Source: Burkholderia sp. FERM BP-3421
GTDB lineage: Bacteria; Pseudomonadota; Gammaproteobacteria; Burkholderiales; Burkholderiaceae
Assembly (NCBI RefSeq): GCF_028657905.1
Contig: NZ_CP117781.1
Coordinates: 620,001 to 684,000 of the forward strand
Length of the DNA stretch: 64,000 nt
Direction: 5' to 3'
Part shown: positions 25,975-34,991 of the stretch, piece after piece
How the letters are laid out: every line of letters begins with the position of its first letter
Position numbering within the stretch: the first letter of the stretch is position 1
Position numbers and translations under genes: made by a program
Notes under the pieces: generated by a model
Seen by the model: the letters and a program-made list of their open reading frames with translations, nothing else
The model's database searches: none
Told to the model about the DNA's origin: nothing

Positions 25975-26511
25975 ATGAACGAACAGACTGCTGTCGGGCG
26001 CTTTGAAACCTTGGTGATGCCCCATATGAATTCCGCATACAGCGTGGCCAGATGGCTGACGCACAACGATCAGGACGCGCAGGACGTCGTCCAGGAGGCG
26101 TACGTCCGGGCGTTCCGGTTCATTGCCGGCTTTCAGGGCGGCGACGCCCGGCCCTGGCTGCTCGCCATCGTCCGCAACGTGTTCTACACGTGGTACCAGC
26201 AGAACAAGCGCCGTGAGGCCGATTCGCAGGCGTTCGAGGAAGACGAATACCTGCCGGAGTCGGACGACGACGGCAACGACAATCCCGAGGTGCTCATGAT
26301 GCGCAATCAGGACCGTCAGCAGGTCATCGCGGCGCTCGGCATGCTCAGCCTCGAATACCGGGAGATCATCGTGCTTCGTGAGATCGAGGAACTGTCCTAT
26401 AAGGAGATCGCCGCGATCGTCGGCATTCCGATGGGCACGGTCATGTCGCGTCTGGGACGCGGGCGTCAGCGGCTTGCCGCGATCCTGGCAAAAATGGGAC
26501 AGGTGGCATGA
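25975..26511 (+). CDS. ECF-type RNA polymerase sigma factor
   Basis: 178 aa. Start at MNEQTAV; the open frame runs further upstream but that part is not sigma-like. Region 2 spans residues ~10-75 (YSVARWLTHNDQDAQDVVQEAYVRAF, then WLLAIVRNVFYTWYQQNKRR). An acidic linker (EEDEYLPESDDDGND) separates it from region 4 at 115-172 (LSLEYREIIVLREIEELSYK, IPMGTVMSRLGRGRQRL). The stop overlaps the anti-sigma ATG by 4 nt. The pair forms one regulatory unit; the target regulon and signal are not visible here. Confidence 0.92.
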   Translation: MNEQTAVGRFETLVMPHMNSAYSVARWLTHNDQDAQDVVQEAYVRAFRFIAGFQGGDARPWLLAIVRNVFYTWYQQNKRREADSQAFEEDEYLPESDDDGNDNPEVLMMRNQDRQQVIAALGMLSLEYREIIVLREIEELSYKEIAAIVGIPMGTVMSRLGRGRQRLAAILAKMGQVA

Positions 26512-27296
26512 TGAACCACGAGAATACATTCGCGTTGCTCCCGGGATACGTCGACAACGAACTCACGCTCAGTGAGACGGTCGAGTTCGAGCGCCATCTG
26601 GCCGGGTGTGCCGAGTGTCGGCGCGCGCTCGAGGCACAGCGGCAGGTGGGCGTGCTCCTGAAGGCGTCCGACCTGCGGTTCGCCGCGCCCGAGGCATTGC
26701 GCGCGCGCATCGAGGCCGAACTGTGTCCGCGCCGGTCCCTTGCCCATCGTTTCGGGGCATGGCTGCGGGCGTGGAAGCAAAAGAGGCGATCGAACTGGAT
26801 GCCGGTCGGGGCGCTCGCCGTCAGCGCGGCGGCGCTCGTGTGGAGCGGGACGCTTTACCTGGCCGCGCCGCCGGCCGACGTTCAACTGAGCCAGGAACTC
26901 GTCGACAGCCACGTGCGCTCGCTGCAACCCGATCGGCTGATCGACGTGATCTCCACGGATCGGCATACCGTGAAGCCCTGGTTCAACGGCAAGATCGATT
27001 TTGCTCCGCCGGTGCTCGACTTTGCGCAGGCGGGGTATCCGCTGATCGGCGGGCGTCTCGACTATGTCGACGGCCGGACCGTGGCGGTGATGGTCTATCG
27101 CTACAAGCTTCATCCCATCAACCTGTACGTGTGGCCGGGGCATGCGGCCGGAAAGAATCCCGCGATTCAGGAGCGGCAGGGCTACCACATCGCGCACTGG
27201 AGCGACGGGCGCATGAATTACTGGGTGGTGACGGATGCCGGCGCGGACGAGCTCGACGGGTTCATCAAGAACCTGAGGGCGCATACGGAATCGTAG
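26508..27296 (+). CDS. Anti-sigma factor with zinc-finger (zf-HC2) and periplasmic domain
   Basis: 262 aa, coupled to the sigma gene by an ATGA overlap. Residues 1-45 carry the ZAS motif HLAGCAEC (His-x3-Cys-x2-Cys) that binds sigma. A single transmembrane helix follows at about residues 98-120 (MPVGALAVSAAALVWSG). The periplasmic part (140 residues) contains QPDRLIDVISTDRHTVKPWF, GGRLDYVDGRTVAVMVYRY and GYHIAHWSDGRMNYWVV, as found in several proteobacterial anti-sigma factors. It should hold the ECF factor inactive until an envelope signal arrives. Confidence 0.9.
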   Translation: MMNHENTFALLPGYVDNELTLSETVEFERHLAGCAECRRALEAQRQVGVLLKASDLRFAAPEALRARIEAELCPRRSLAHRFGAWLRAWKQKRRSNWMPVGALAVSAAALVWSGTLYLAAPPADVQLSQELVDSHVRSLQPDRLIDVISTDRHTVKPWFNGKIDFAPPVLDFAQAGYPLIGGRLDYVDGRTVAVMVYRYKLHPINLYVWPGHAAGKNPAIQERQGYHIAHWSDGRMNYWVVTDAGADELDGFIKNLRAHTES

Positions 27297-27427
27297 CCGG
27301 GCGGCCGGCGCCGGCTTTCCACGGCAGCCCGTCGTCGAGGACCGGCGTGCCGGGATCGGACGCATGACGCCATCGGCGGCGCTGCGCCGATGGCTTGCCT
27401 GTCTCGGCATCGTCGCGCGGTCGGTCG

Positions 27428-29158
27428 CTACGCGTGCGCCGTCAGATACCCGCGCAACGCATCCGACATGTCGACTGCCTGGAGAAAGCGCGCGCGCAGG
27501 CCGGGCAGGTCGCCGGCGGCGGGCGGCCGGCCGCGGTCGTAGTCCTCCACGGCCTTGACGAGATCCGGATCGGTGCTGCGATAGAAGATCTGCAGCGCCT
27601 CCACCTCGTACATCTCCTCGACGCCCTGGCCCTCGATGCCCTTGCCCGGCGGCGGCAGGCCGAACAGCAGGCGCAGGAACGGGAACGAGACCTCGTCGGG
27701 ATCGATGTGCTGCAGCTTGTTCTCGTCGCACAGCGTCTTGATCTCGGCCGCGAGCGCCTCGCTCATCATCGCGCAGGCGTCGAGCCTGCCCAGCCCGATC
27801 TCGCCGAAGTTCTTCCGCGCATCGGCCACCGACCGGCCGAGCGCCGCGCGACAGGCGGCGACCCTGCGCCAGTCGTCGGGAAACCGGCTGCCGTACCTGG
27901 CCAGCCACAACGCGCAGGCGGCCGCGATCTGCGGCGTGCTGGCCGAGGTGCCGCCGCCGTCGAGACCCCAGCCGTACTGCGTCTCGATGCGCATCCACGG
28001 CACGTTCGGCGTGTACGCGCCGACCGCCTTCGCCATGACCGCGTCGGGGCCCCAGCAGCCCTGCATCACGCCGAGCTGGTCGCGCTTGTACGGGCCGTCG
28101 TCATACGTCACGCCCGTCGCCGTGACCACGCGGTAGAACGCGGCCGGATAGACCGTGTAGTGCGTGGCGATGTCGGTGACCACGGCCCAGTAGCTGTCGC
28201 CCGCCGCCGCGACCACGACGACGCCCGCCTCGTACAGCGCATTGACCGCATACGCCCAGGACTTCAGCGGCAGGCCGCCCTGGCTCAGGCTGATCACGTC
28301 GCAGCGCCGGCCGTCGCCCGGGTCCAGCGCGTAGTCGAGGCCGCGCGCCATCGTGTTGCCGTACAGATAGACGACCGAGCCCAGCACGCCGGCGATCCTG
28401 ACCGGGACGATCTCGGCCTCGGGCGCGCCGCCGATGAAGCCTTCGTAGACCTGCCCGTGCGGCGTCGCCTCGGTCTTGCCGTCCAGGCTGACCTTGTTGC
28501 CCGCGAGCAGGGCCAGCGTGGCCGTGCCGTGTCCCGCGTTCGGTCCGTCGTCCGGGTCCACCGTGTCTTGGTTGTCCTCGACGAAGTTGTAGCCGAGGTC
28601 GGGCCGCATGCATCGCGGCGCGGAATACTGCCCGGGCCACCAGCCGATGTCGAGGTGCGCGATGCGCACGCCGCCGCCCCGGGTGACGGCCCATGCCCGC
28701 GGGAAGCCCGCGCGCGACAGGTGCCAGCCCGGCGAGAACGCGGTGTCCGCGGCCGGCGGATAGGCGCTGTTGAGCGGCGCGGAGGGCGGAAAGGGCGGTG
28801 CGGTCGTGGGCGCGGCGTCGAGGGTCGGCGCATCGGGGGCGGTGCGCACGAAGTTGCGCCGGTGTGCGCTGTTCGGCTCCACGTAGACATCGAGCGCGGC
28901 CGCGCCGCGCGCGATCGAGGCGGCCTGGCGATGGGCGCGGTCCCAGGGATGGCGGTCCTCGACCTGGTCTGGTTGAAACACGAGCCAGTCGGTGAGGCTG
29001 GCGGACAACCGCGCACTGGCGTGCGTGAAGAGCGGCTCGACCGCGCCGGCGCCGAGGCCGGCGAGGATCTGCGTCTGCAGGGTGGGGGTTTGCCGCAAGG
29101 TTTGCGTATAGGAACGGGGCAAGCGGATCAGCAGCTTGGTTTCATTGGTATCGGGCAT
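27428..29158 (-). CDS. Subtilisin-like serine protease (S8 family), no signal peptide
   Basis: 576 aa from ATG 29158, which has GGAGGAG 7 nt upstream. The catalytic triad is visible: Asp in IAHLDIGWWPG (~residue 165), His in NAGHGTATLALLAG (~210) and Ser in GGGTSASTPQIAAACALW (~420). The usual oxyanion-hole Asn is replaced by Asp in VVVVAAAGDSYW. About 150 residues before the domain and 130 after it are not recognisable. There is no signal peptide or membrane segment, so it is probably cytoplasmic or exported by another route. No inhibitor gene adjoins. Specificity unknown. Confidence 0.85.
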   Translation of the reverse strand: MPDTNETKLLIRLPRSYTQTLRQTPTLQTQILAGLGAGAVEPLFTHASARLSASLTDWLVFQPDQVEDRHPWDRAHRQAASIARGAAALDVYVEPNSAHRRNFVRTAPDAPTLDAAPTTAPPFPPSAPLNSAYPPAADTAFSPGWHLSRAGFPRAWAVTRGGGVRIAHLDIGWWPGQYSAPRCMRPDLGYNFVEDNQDTVDPDDGPNAGHGTATLALLAGNKVSLDGKTEATPHGQVYEGFIGGAPEAEIVPVRIAGVLGSVVYLYGNTMARGLDYALDPGDGRRCDVISLSQGGLPLKSWAYAVNALYEAGVVVVAAAGDSYWAVVTDIATHYTVYPAAFYRVVTATGVTYDDGPYKRDQLGVMQGCWGPDAVMAKAVGAYTPNVPWMRIETQYGWGLDGGGTSASTPQIAAACALWLARYGSRFPDDWRRVAACRAALGRSVADARKNFGEIGLGRLDACAMMSEALAAEIKTLCDENKLQHIDPDEVSFPFLRLLFGLPPPGKGIEGQGVEEMYEVEALQIFYRSTDPDLVKAVEDYDRGRPPAAGDLPGLRARFLQAVDMSDALRGYLTAHA

Positions 29159-29383
29159 GGTGGTCTCCTCCGGCGCGGGGCCGGGTTGCCTTGATCGGTC
29201 GCTGACGACGATTCCGGATGCAACGGGAGCGTGTGATGCGGGATGCCTGAAGCGGCCGCCCATGCGCGCGAAGCCGCGCGCCGACGGGTGGCTTAATAAG
29301 GATTAGATGACCGAAGCGGAGATTGCAAGGGCAGCGGGACGGGCCGCGCGGGGCGGGCCTTGCGCCCGCTCCCGCCCGCGCGC

Positions 29384-30172
29384 TCAGCCGCGTCGCGCGA
29401 CCATCTCCGAGACCGTTTGCGCGGCCTCCAGCAGCGGTTCGAGAAATCCCTTCACCATCTGCCTGGCCGAGTGTCGCTGCGCGTTGCCGCTGATGTTCAT
29501 CGCGGCGATCACCTGGCCGCGCCGGTTGCGGATCGGCGCCGACAGCGAGATCAGCCCCGCCTCCAGTTCCTGGTCGACGATCGCCCAGCCCTGCCGGCGC
29601 ACCAGCGCGATCGCTTCCTTGAGCGCGACGGGATCGGTCAGCGTGCGCGGCGTGTGCGCGTGCAGCGCGCTCCGCGCGAGCGTCGCGTCGAGTTCCGCGT
29701 CGTCGAGCGTGGCGAGCAGCACCCGGCCCATCGACGTGCAGTACGCGGGCAGCCGGCTGCCGATCGACAGATTGATCGCCATGATCTGGCGGGTCGGCAT
29801 GCGCAGCACGTAGACGATCTCGGTGTGATCGAGCACCGCCGCCGAGCAGCTTTCGTGCACCTGCGCCGAAAGCTGCTCCATCACCGGCTCGGCGAGGTTC
29901 CAGAACGGCATCGAGGTGAGGTAGGCAAAGCCGAGATCGAGGATGCGCGGCGTGAGCCGGAACAGCCGGCCGTCGGCCTCGACGTAGCCGAGGGTCTGCA
30001 GCGTCAGCAGGATGCGGCGCGCCCCCGCGCGCGTGAGGCCCGTCGCGGCGGCGACTTCGGTCAGCGTCTGCTCGGGATGCTCGGCGTTGAACGCGCGGAT
30101 CACCGAAAGGCCGCGCGCGAACGACTGCACGTAGGAGTCGCCGGGCTTCGCCTGAAGGTCTTCTGTAGTCAT
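29384..30172 (-). CDS. pcaR: IclR-family regulator, PcaR/PobR type
   Basis: 262 aa from ATG 30172. Residues 12-70 hold the winged helix-turn-helix (YVQSFARGLSVIRAFNAEHP, LTRAGARRILLTLQTLGYVE), with the QSFARGL start typical of the PcaR/PcaU/PobR group that controls the beta-ketoadipate pathway. The effector domain (80-255) contains VYVLRMPTRQIMAINLSIGSRLPAYCTSMGRVLLA. The divergent gene is pcaF and the gap has PcaR-like boxes (30288-30322). Probable ligand beta-ketoadipate, by family. Confidence 0.87.
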   Translation of the reverse strand: MTTEDLQAKPGDSYVQSFARGLSVIRAFNAEHPEQTLTEVAAATGLTRAGARRILLTLQTLGYVEADGRLFRLTPRILDLGFAYLTSMPFWNLAEPVMEQLSAQVHESCSAAVLDHTEIVYVLRMPTRQIMAINLSIGSRLPAYCTSMGRVLLATLDDAELDATLARSALHAHTPRTLTDPVALKEAIALVRRQGWAIVDQELEAGLISLSAPIRNRRGQVIAAMNISGNAQRHSARQMVKGFLEPLLEAAQTVSEMVARRG

Positions 30173-30287
30173 GGCCTGTTGAAATTTCGCGCAGCCGTGA
30201 AGATAGCGCAACGCACGGGGCGCGCCAACCCATCGCTCGTTTCCGCCGCTTGACGCGTGCCGGCGCGCTCCCTATGATCGGCAAATC

Positions 30288-30322
30288 GTTCGATAGTCGA
30301 TCTTGTGTTCGAATATAGAACA
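30288..30322. promoter_or_regulatory. PcaR-type operator region between pcaR and pcaF
   Basis: GTTCGATAGTCG at 30288-30299 closely matches the Pseudomonas PcaR box GTTCGATAATCG. A near-palindrome TGTTC-N7-GAACA follows at 30306-30322, and a further ATTCGAT lies at 30324. It is 57-91 bp upstream of the pcaF start. Confidence 0.6.
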
Positions 30323-30378
30323 AATTCGATGCGCGGGCCGGATACGGCGCGCGTCCGGTCCACTTTCCGGAGTTCTCC

Positions 30379-31570
<1,192 letters not shown>

Positions 31571-31581
<11 letters not shown>

Positions 31582-31720
31582 CGCGTCTAGCGCGTTCAGC
31601 GCGTTCAGCGCGTTCAGCGCGTTCAGCGCGTTCAGCGCGTTCAGCGCGTTCAGCGCGTTCAGCGCGTTCAGCGCGTTCAGCGCGTTCAGCGCGTTCAGCG
31701 CGTTCAGCGCGTTCAGCGCG
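31571..31720. repeat. 9-bp minisatellite at the pcaF stop codon
   Basis: Two copies of AGCGCGTCT (31571, 31580) are followed by 14 perfect copies of AGCGCGTTC (31589-31714) and a partial AGCGCG. The first unit contains the pcaF stop codon TAG. Because the unit is 9 bp, all frames stay open through the array, so changes in copy number cause no frameshift. It ends directly in a terminator stem. Confidence 0.97.
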
Positions 31721-31740
31721 GGGGGCTTCGCCCCCCGCGC
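31716..31740. terminator. GC-rich hairpin after the minisatellite
   Basis: GCGCGGGGGGC (31716-31726) pairs with GCCCCCCGCGC (31730-31740), leaving only a TTC loop. It separates converging pcaF and the GNAT gene and probably serves both. There is no T-run. Confidence 0.6.
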
Positions 31741-31745
31741 CTGCC

Positions 31746-32294
31746 TCAGGCCGTCGGGCCTTCGAGGTGGATGTCCTCGGGCTCCAGCGCGAACAGCGCG
31801 GGGTCGGGCGCGTCGCTGACCACGCAGCCCATCCGCAGGTAGAAATCGATCGTGCGTTGCGACGGCGTCGCCGACACGTACAGCCGCGCGGCGCCCATCC
31901 GGCGCGCCTGCGCCTGCGCGGCGCGATACAGCCGTTCGCCGAGCCCGTGGCCGCGCCAGTCGTGGCTCACGTGCAGGAACGCCAGTTGCAGCATGTCGCC
32001 GCGCGCGCCCAGCGGGCGGCTGTCGACGAGTGTCGCGGCCACGAGCCGCGCGCCGTCGAACAGGCCGAGGCCCCAGCCGCCGCGATCGAGGCAGTCGACG
32101 AGGAGCGGCGTGTAGTGCTCGGCCTCGCCATCGGGCCAGCCGCGCACGTCGTAGAACTCGGGCGCGAGCCGCAGCGCGCCTTCGCGCAGCGCGTACATGT
32201 GCTCGATGATCTCGCTGCGATCGATGGTCCACACGAGCGGGATGTCGTCGCGGGCGAGCGGCCGCTCGACGAGCCGGGCGTGAGCGCGCGTCAT
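31746..32294 (-). CDS. GNAT-family N-acetyltransferase
   Basis: 182 aa from ATG 32294, which overlaps the stop of the methyltransferase by 4 nt (ATGA), so the two are co-translated. The acetyl-CoA site is HDWRGHGLGERLYRAAQAQA (residues ~112-130); ATPSQRTIDFYLRMGCVV is the C-terminal motif. The N-terminal half (WTIDRSEIIEHMYALREG) is typical of a subgroup of Burkholderia GNAT enzymes. Substrate unknown. Confidence 0.87.
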   Translation of the reverse strand: MTRAHARLVERPLARDDIPLVWTIDRSEIIEHMYALREGALRLAPEFYDVRGWPDGEAEHYTPLLVDCLDRGGWGLGLFDGARLVAATLVDSRPLGARGDMLQLAFLHVSHDWRGHGLGERLYRAAQAQARRMGAARLYVSATPSQRTIDFYLRMGCVVSDAPDPALFALEPEDIHLEGPTA

Positions 32295-33136
32295 GGCCGG
32301 TGCGCGGCGATGCCGTACATCAGCGGCAGGCTCGGCATGCGCGCGGGCGGCGCCATCCGCCGGCCTTCCAGTTCGCGCATGCCCTCGAAGCCTTTCCAGC
32401 CGTTCGCATACGGATACTCGTTCAGGCAGTCGACCACGAGCCCCGCCGCCGTGAGCGCGTTCACCACCTCGCCGAGCCCCCACATGAATTCGTAGCTCGG
32501 GTGCGGATTCACGAAATCCTCGATGCCCGGGTGAGAGGCGTGGAGCCCGATGCCCGATTCGGCGACGTAGTCGCCCACCCCGTTCGGTTCATGGTTCGGC
32601 TCGCGCTGGAAATAGTCGTAGTGCGCGCGCCACTGCGCATCGAAGTACAGCGCGAACGGATGAAACTCGACGATCGCGAAGCGGCCGCCCGGCGCGAGCA
32701 GGCCCGCGACGCCGCGCGCCCAGGCGCGCAGGTCGGACAGCCAGCAGAGCGCGCCGTACGACGCGAACACCCGCTCGTAGCGCTCGCCGCGCGCGGCCGC
32801 CTCGGGCATCCAGGCGAGCACGTCCGCGCGCTCGAAGCGCGCGGGCAGCCCGCTGTCGGCCGACAGGCGGCGCGCGAAATCGATCGCCGTGTCGGAGATG
32901 TCGACGCCCGTCACCTGCGCGCCGAGCCGGACGAGGCTCAACGAATCCTGCCCCGCGTTGCATTGCAGATGCAGCAGTCGCGTGCCGGCCAGTTCCCCGA
33001 GCAATTCGCGCTCCTCGGGGAACAGGGTGGAGCCGCCCGCACGGAAGAACGCCGCCTGATCGCCCTTGTGACTGTTGTGCGCGACCGTCGCCGCATTCCA
33101 CGATAGCCGGTTGGATTCATGAAATGTCGAAAGCAT
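32291..33136 (-). CDS. Class I SAM-dependent methyltransferase
   Basis: 281 aa. Motif I appears as TRLLHLQCNAGQDSLSLVRLG (residues ~50-72), the acidic loop as VTGVDISDTAIDFARRL, and motif III region as FASYGALCWLSDLRAWARGV with GGRFAIVEFHPFALYF. This is the Methyltransf_25/11 type, with the unusual CNAG variant of the glycine loop. It is the first gene of a pair with the downstream GNAT gene, to which it is coupled by a 4-nt overlap. The pair may modify the same small molecule. Substrate unknown. Confidence 0.85.
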   Translation of the reverse strand: MLSTFHESNRLSWNAATVAHNSHKGDQAAFFRAGGSTLFPEERELLGELAGTRLLHLQCNAGQDSLSLVRLGAQVTGVDISDTAIDFARRLSADSGLPARFERADVLAWMPEAAARGERYERVFASYGALCWLSDLRAWARGVAGLLAPGGRFAIVEFHPFALYFDAQWRAHYDYFQREPNHEPNGVGDYVAESGIGLHASHPGIEDFVNPHPSYEFMWGLGEVVNALTAAGLVVDCLNEYPYANGWKGFEGMRELEGRRMAPPARMPSLPLMYGIAAHRP

Positions 33137-33404
33137 GGATTTTTCGATTAAAACGAAAAGAAGAAATCGTTTGCGTCGCCATTTGAAATCAATATTGCGC
33201 CAGACGCAAGCGGGACAAGCATTTGATCGACATCACAATAACCGGGAAAGAGAAGTTTTTTTGTCATGAAAGGGTAATGTTTTGGGTTCGCCGGCCGTCA
33301 GTAAAGAGGGATGCCCGGTTTAAAACGATGGCTTTTTGGAATTCGACAAAGGTAGGGGCATCCACGCGACAAGCGGGCAACAGACCCGCCTTTTGGAGCC
33401 AATA

Positions 33405-34949
33405 ATGCGCAATAACCAACCCGTTACCCAACAGGAATACGATTTTCCCGACGAGCTGACGCTGATGTCGACGACCGACACCGACAGCATCGTCACCTAC
33501 GCGAACACCGCGTTCGCGCAGGTCAGCGGCTTCTCGACCGAGGAACTGGTCGGCCAGCCGCACAACGTGGTGCGTCATCCGGACATGCCGCGCGAGGCGT
33601 TCGCCGACATGTGGGCGACGCTGAAGGGCGGCGAGCCGTGGACCGCGCTCGTCAAGAACCGCCGCAAGAGCGGCGACCACTACTGGGTGCGCGCGAACGC
33701 GATCCCGGTGATGCGCGACGGCCGGCCGGAAGGCTATATGTCGGTGCGCACCAAGGCGTCGCGCGACGAGATCGCCGCCGCCGAGGCGCTGTACAAGGCA
33801 TTCCGCACCGGCAAGACCGGCTGGCGCGCGTTTCACAAGGGGCTGGTTGTCCGCACCGGGCTGCTGCGCTGCCTGTCGTGGTCGCGCACGGCGCCGGTGC
33901 GCGCGCGGCTGCACGCGCCGTTCGTCGCGCTGGTGCCGGTCGTGACCGGCGCGGCGTGGACGCTCGGGCTTTCCGACGCGCCACTGGCGGCATTGGCCGG
34001 CGTCACGGCCGGCACGGCCGGGCTCGCGGCCTGGTGGCTCGACGCGCAGATCGCCCAGCCGCTGCGCGCGGTGCGCGACCAGGCGCTGCGGGTCGCGTCC
34101 GGCGAAAGCCGCGACGCGGTGCGGATGGACCGCGTCGACGAGATCGGCATGACGCTGCGCACGATCAGCCAGCTGGGCCTGATGTTCCGCTGGCTCGTCG
34201 ACGACGTGAGCGAACAGGTCCACAACGTGCAGCGCGCGAGCAACGAGATCGCGCAGGGCAACAACGACCTGAGCGCGCGCACCGAGCAGGCGGCGACGAG
34301 CGTGCAGCAGACCGCGGCGTCGATGGCGCAGATGACGGCCACGGTCGAGAGCAATGCGGATACCGCGGTGCAGGCGGACCAACTGTCGCGCTCGGCGAGC
34401 GGCGCGGCGGAACGCGGCGGGCAGGCGGTGCACGAGGTGGTGAGCACGATGAACGACATCAGCGAAAGCTCGCGGCGCATCTCGGACATCATCGGCGTGA
34501 TCGACGGCATCGCGTTCCAGACCAACATCCTGGCCTTGAACGCGGCGGTCGAGGCGGCGCGCGCGGGCGAGCAGGGGCGCGGCTTCGCGGTGGTCGCGGG
34601 CGAGGTGCGCGCGCTCGCGCAGCGCAGCGCGAACGCGGCGAAGGAGATCAAGTCGCTGATCAGCACGAGCGTCGACCGGGTCACGTCGGGCGCGCGGCTC
34701 GTCGACGACGCGGGGCGCACGATGGACGACATCGTCAACCAGGTCAAGCGCGTGTCGGACCTGATCGCCGAGATCAGCACCGCGACGGCGGAGCAGAGCA
34801 AGGGGGTGTCGCAGGTCGATCAGGCGGTGGTGCATCTCGATTCGATCACGCAGCAGAATGCGGCGCTCGTGGAGCAAAGCGCGGCGGCGTCGGACAACCT
34901 GCGGCAGCAGGCGACGCGGCTCGTGGAGGCGGTGGGGGTGTTCCGCTGA
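33405..34949 (+). CDS. aer: Aer-like chemoreceptor (PAS + methyl-accepting domain)
   Basis: 514 aa with GGAG 9 nt before the ATG. Residues 10-115 are a PAS domain (DTDSIVTYANTAFAQVSGFS, EELVGQPHNVVRHPDMPREAF) like the FAD-binding PAS of Aer. Two transmembrane helices lie at about 165-210 (FVALVPVVTGAAWTLGL, GVTAGTAGLAAWWL) with no periplasmic domain, again as in Aer. A HAMP-like segment is followed by the signalling coiled coil with hairpin tip DGIAFQTNILALNAAVEAAR. It probably senses redox state or energy. No che genes are next to it. Confidence 0.9.
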   Translation: MRNNQPVTQQEYDFPDELTLMSTTDTDSIVTYANTAFAQVSGFSTEELVGQPHNVVRHPDMPREAFADMWATLKGGEPWTALVKNRRKSGDHYWVRANAIPVMRDGRPEGYMSVRTKASRDEIAAAEALYKAFRTGKTGWRAFHKGLVVRTGLLRCLSWSRTAPVRARLHAPFVALVPVVTGAAWTLGLSDAPLAALAGVTAGTAGLAAWWLDAQIAQPLRAVRDQALRVASGESRDAVRMDRVDEIGMTLRTISQLGLMFRWLVDDVSEQVHNVQRASNEIAQGNNDLSARTEQAATSVQQTAASMAQMTATVESNADTAVQADQLSRSASGAAERGGQAVHEVVSTMNDISESSRRISDIIGVIDGIAFQTNILALNAAVEAARAGEQGRGFAVVAGEVRALAQRSANAAKEIKSLISTSVDRVTSGARLVDDAGRTMDDIVNQVKRVSDLIAEISTATAEQSKGVSQVDQAVVHLDSITQQNAALVEQSAAASDNLRQQATRLVEAVGVFR

Positions 34950-34956
34950 GGCGGGA

Positions 34957-34983
34957 GGCCGCGCGCGCCGGACGCGCGCGGCC
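34957..34983. terminator. Bidirectional hairpin between aer and gabD
   Basis: GGCCGCGCGCG (34957-34967) and CGCGCGCGGCC (34973-34983) form a perfect 11-bp stem with a CCGGA loop, between converging genes. Confidence 0.65.
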
Positions 34984-34991
34984 GGCGGGCG

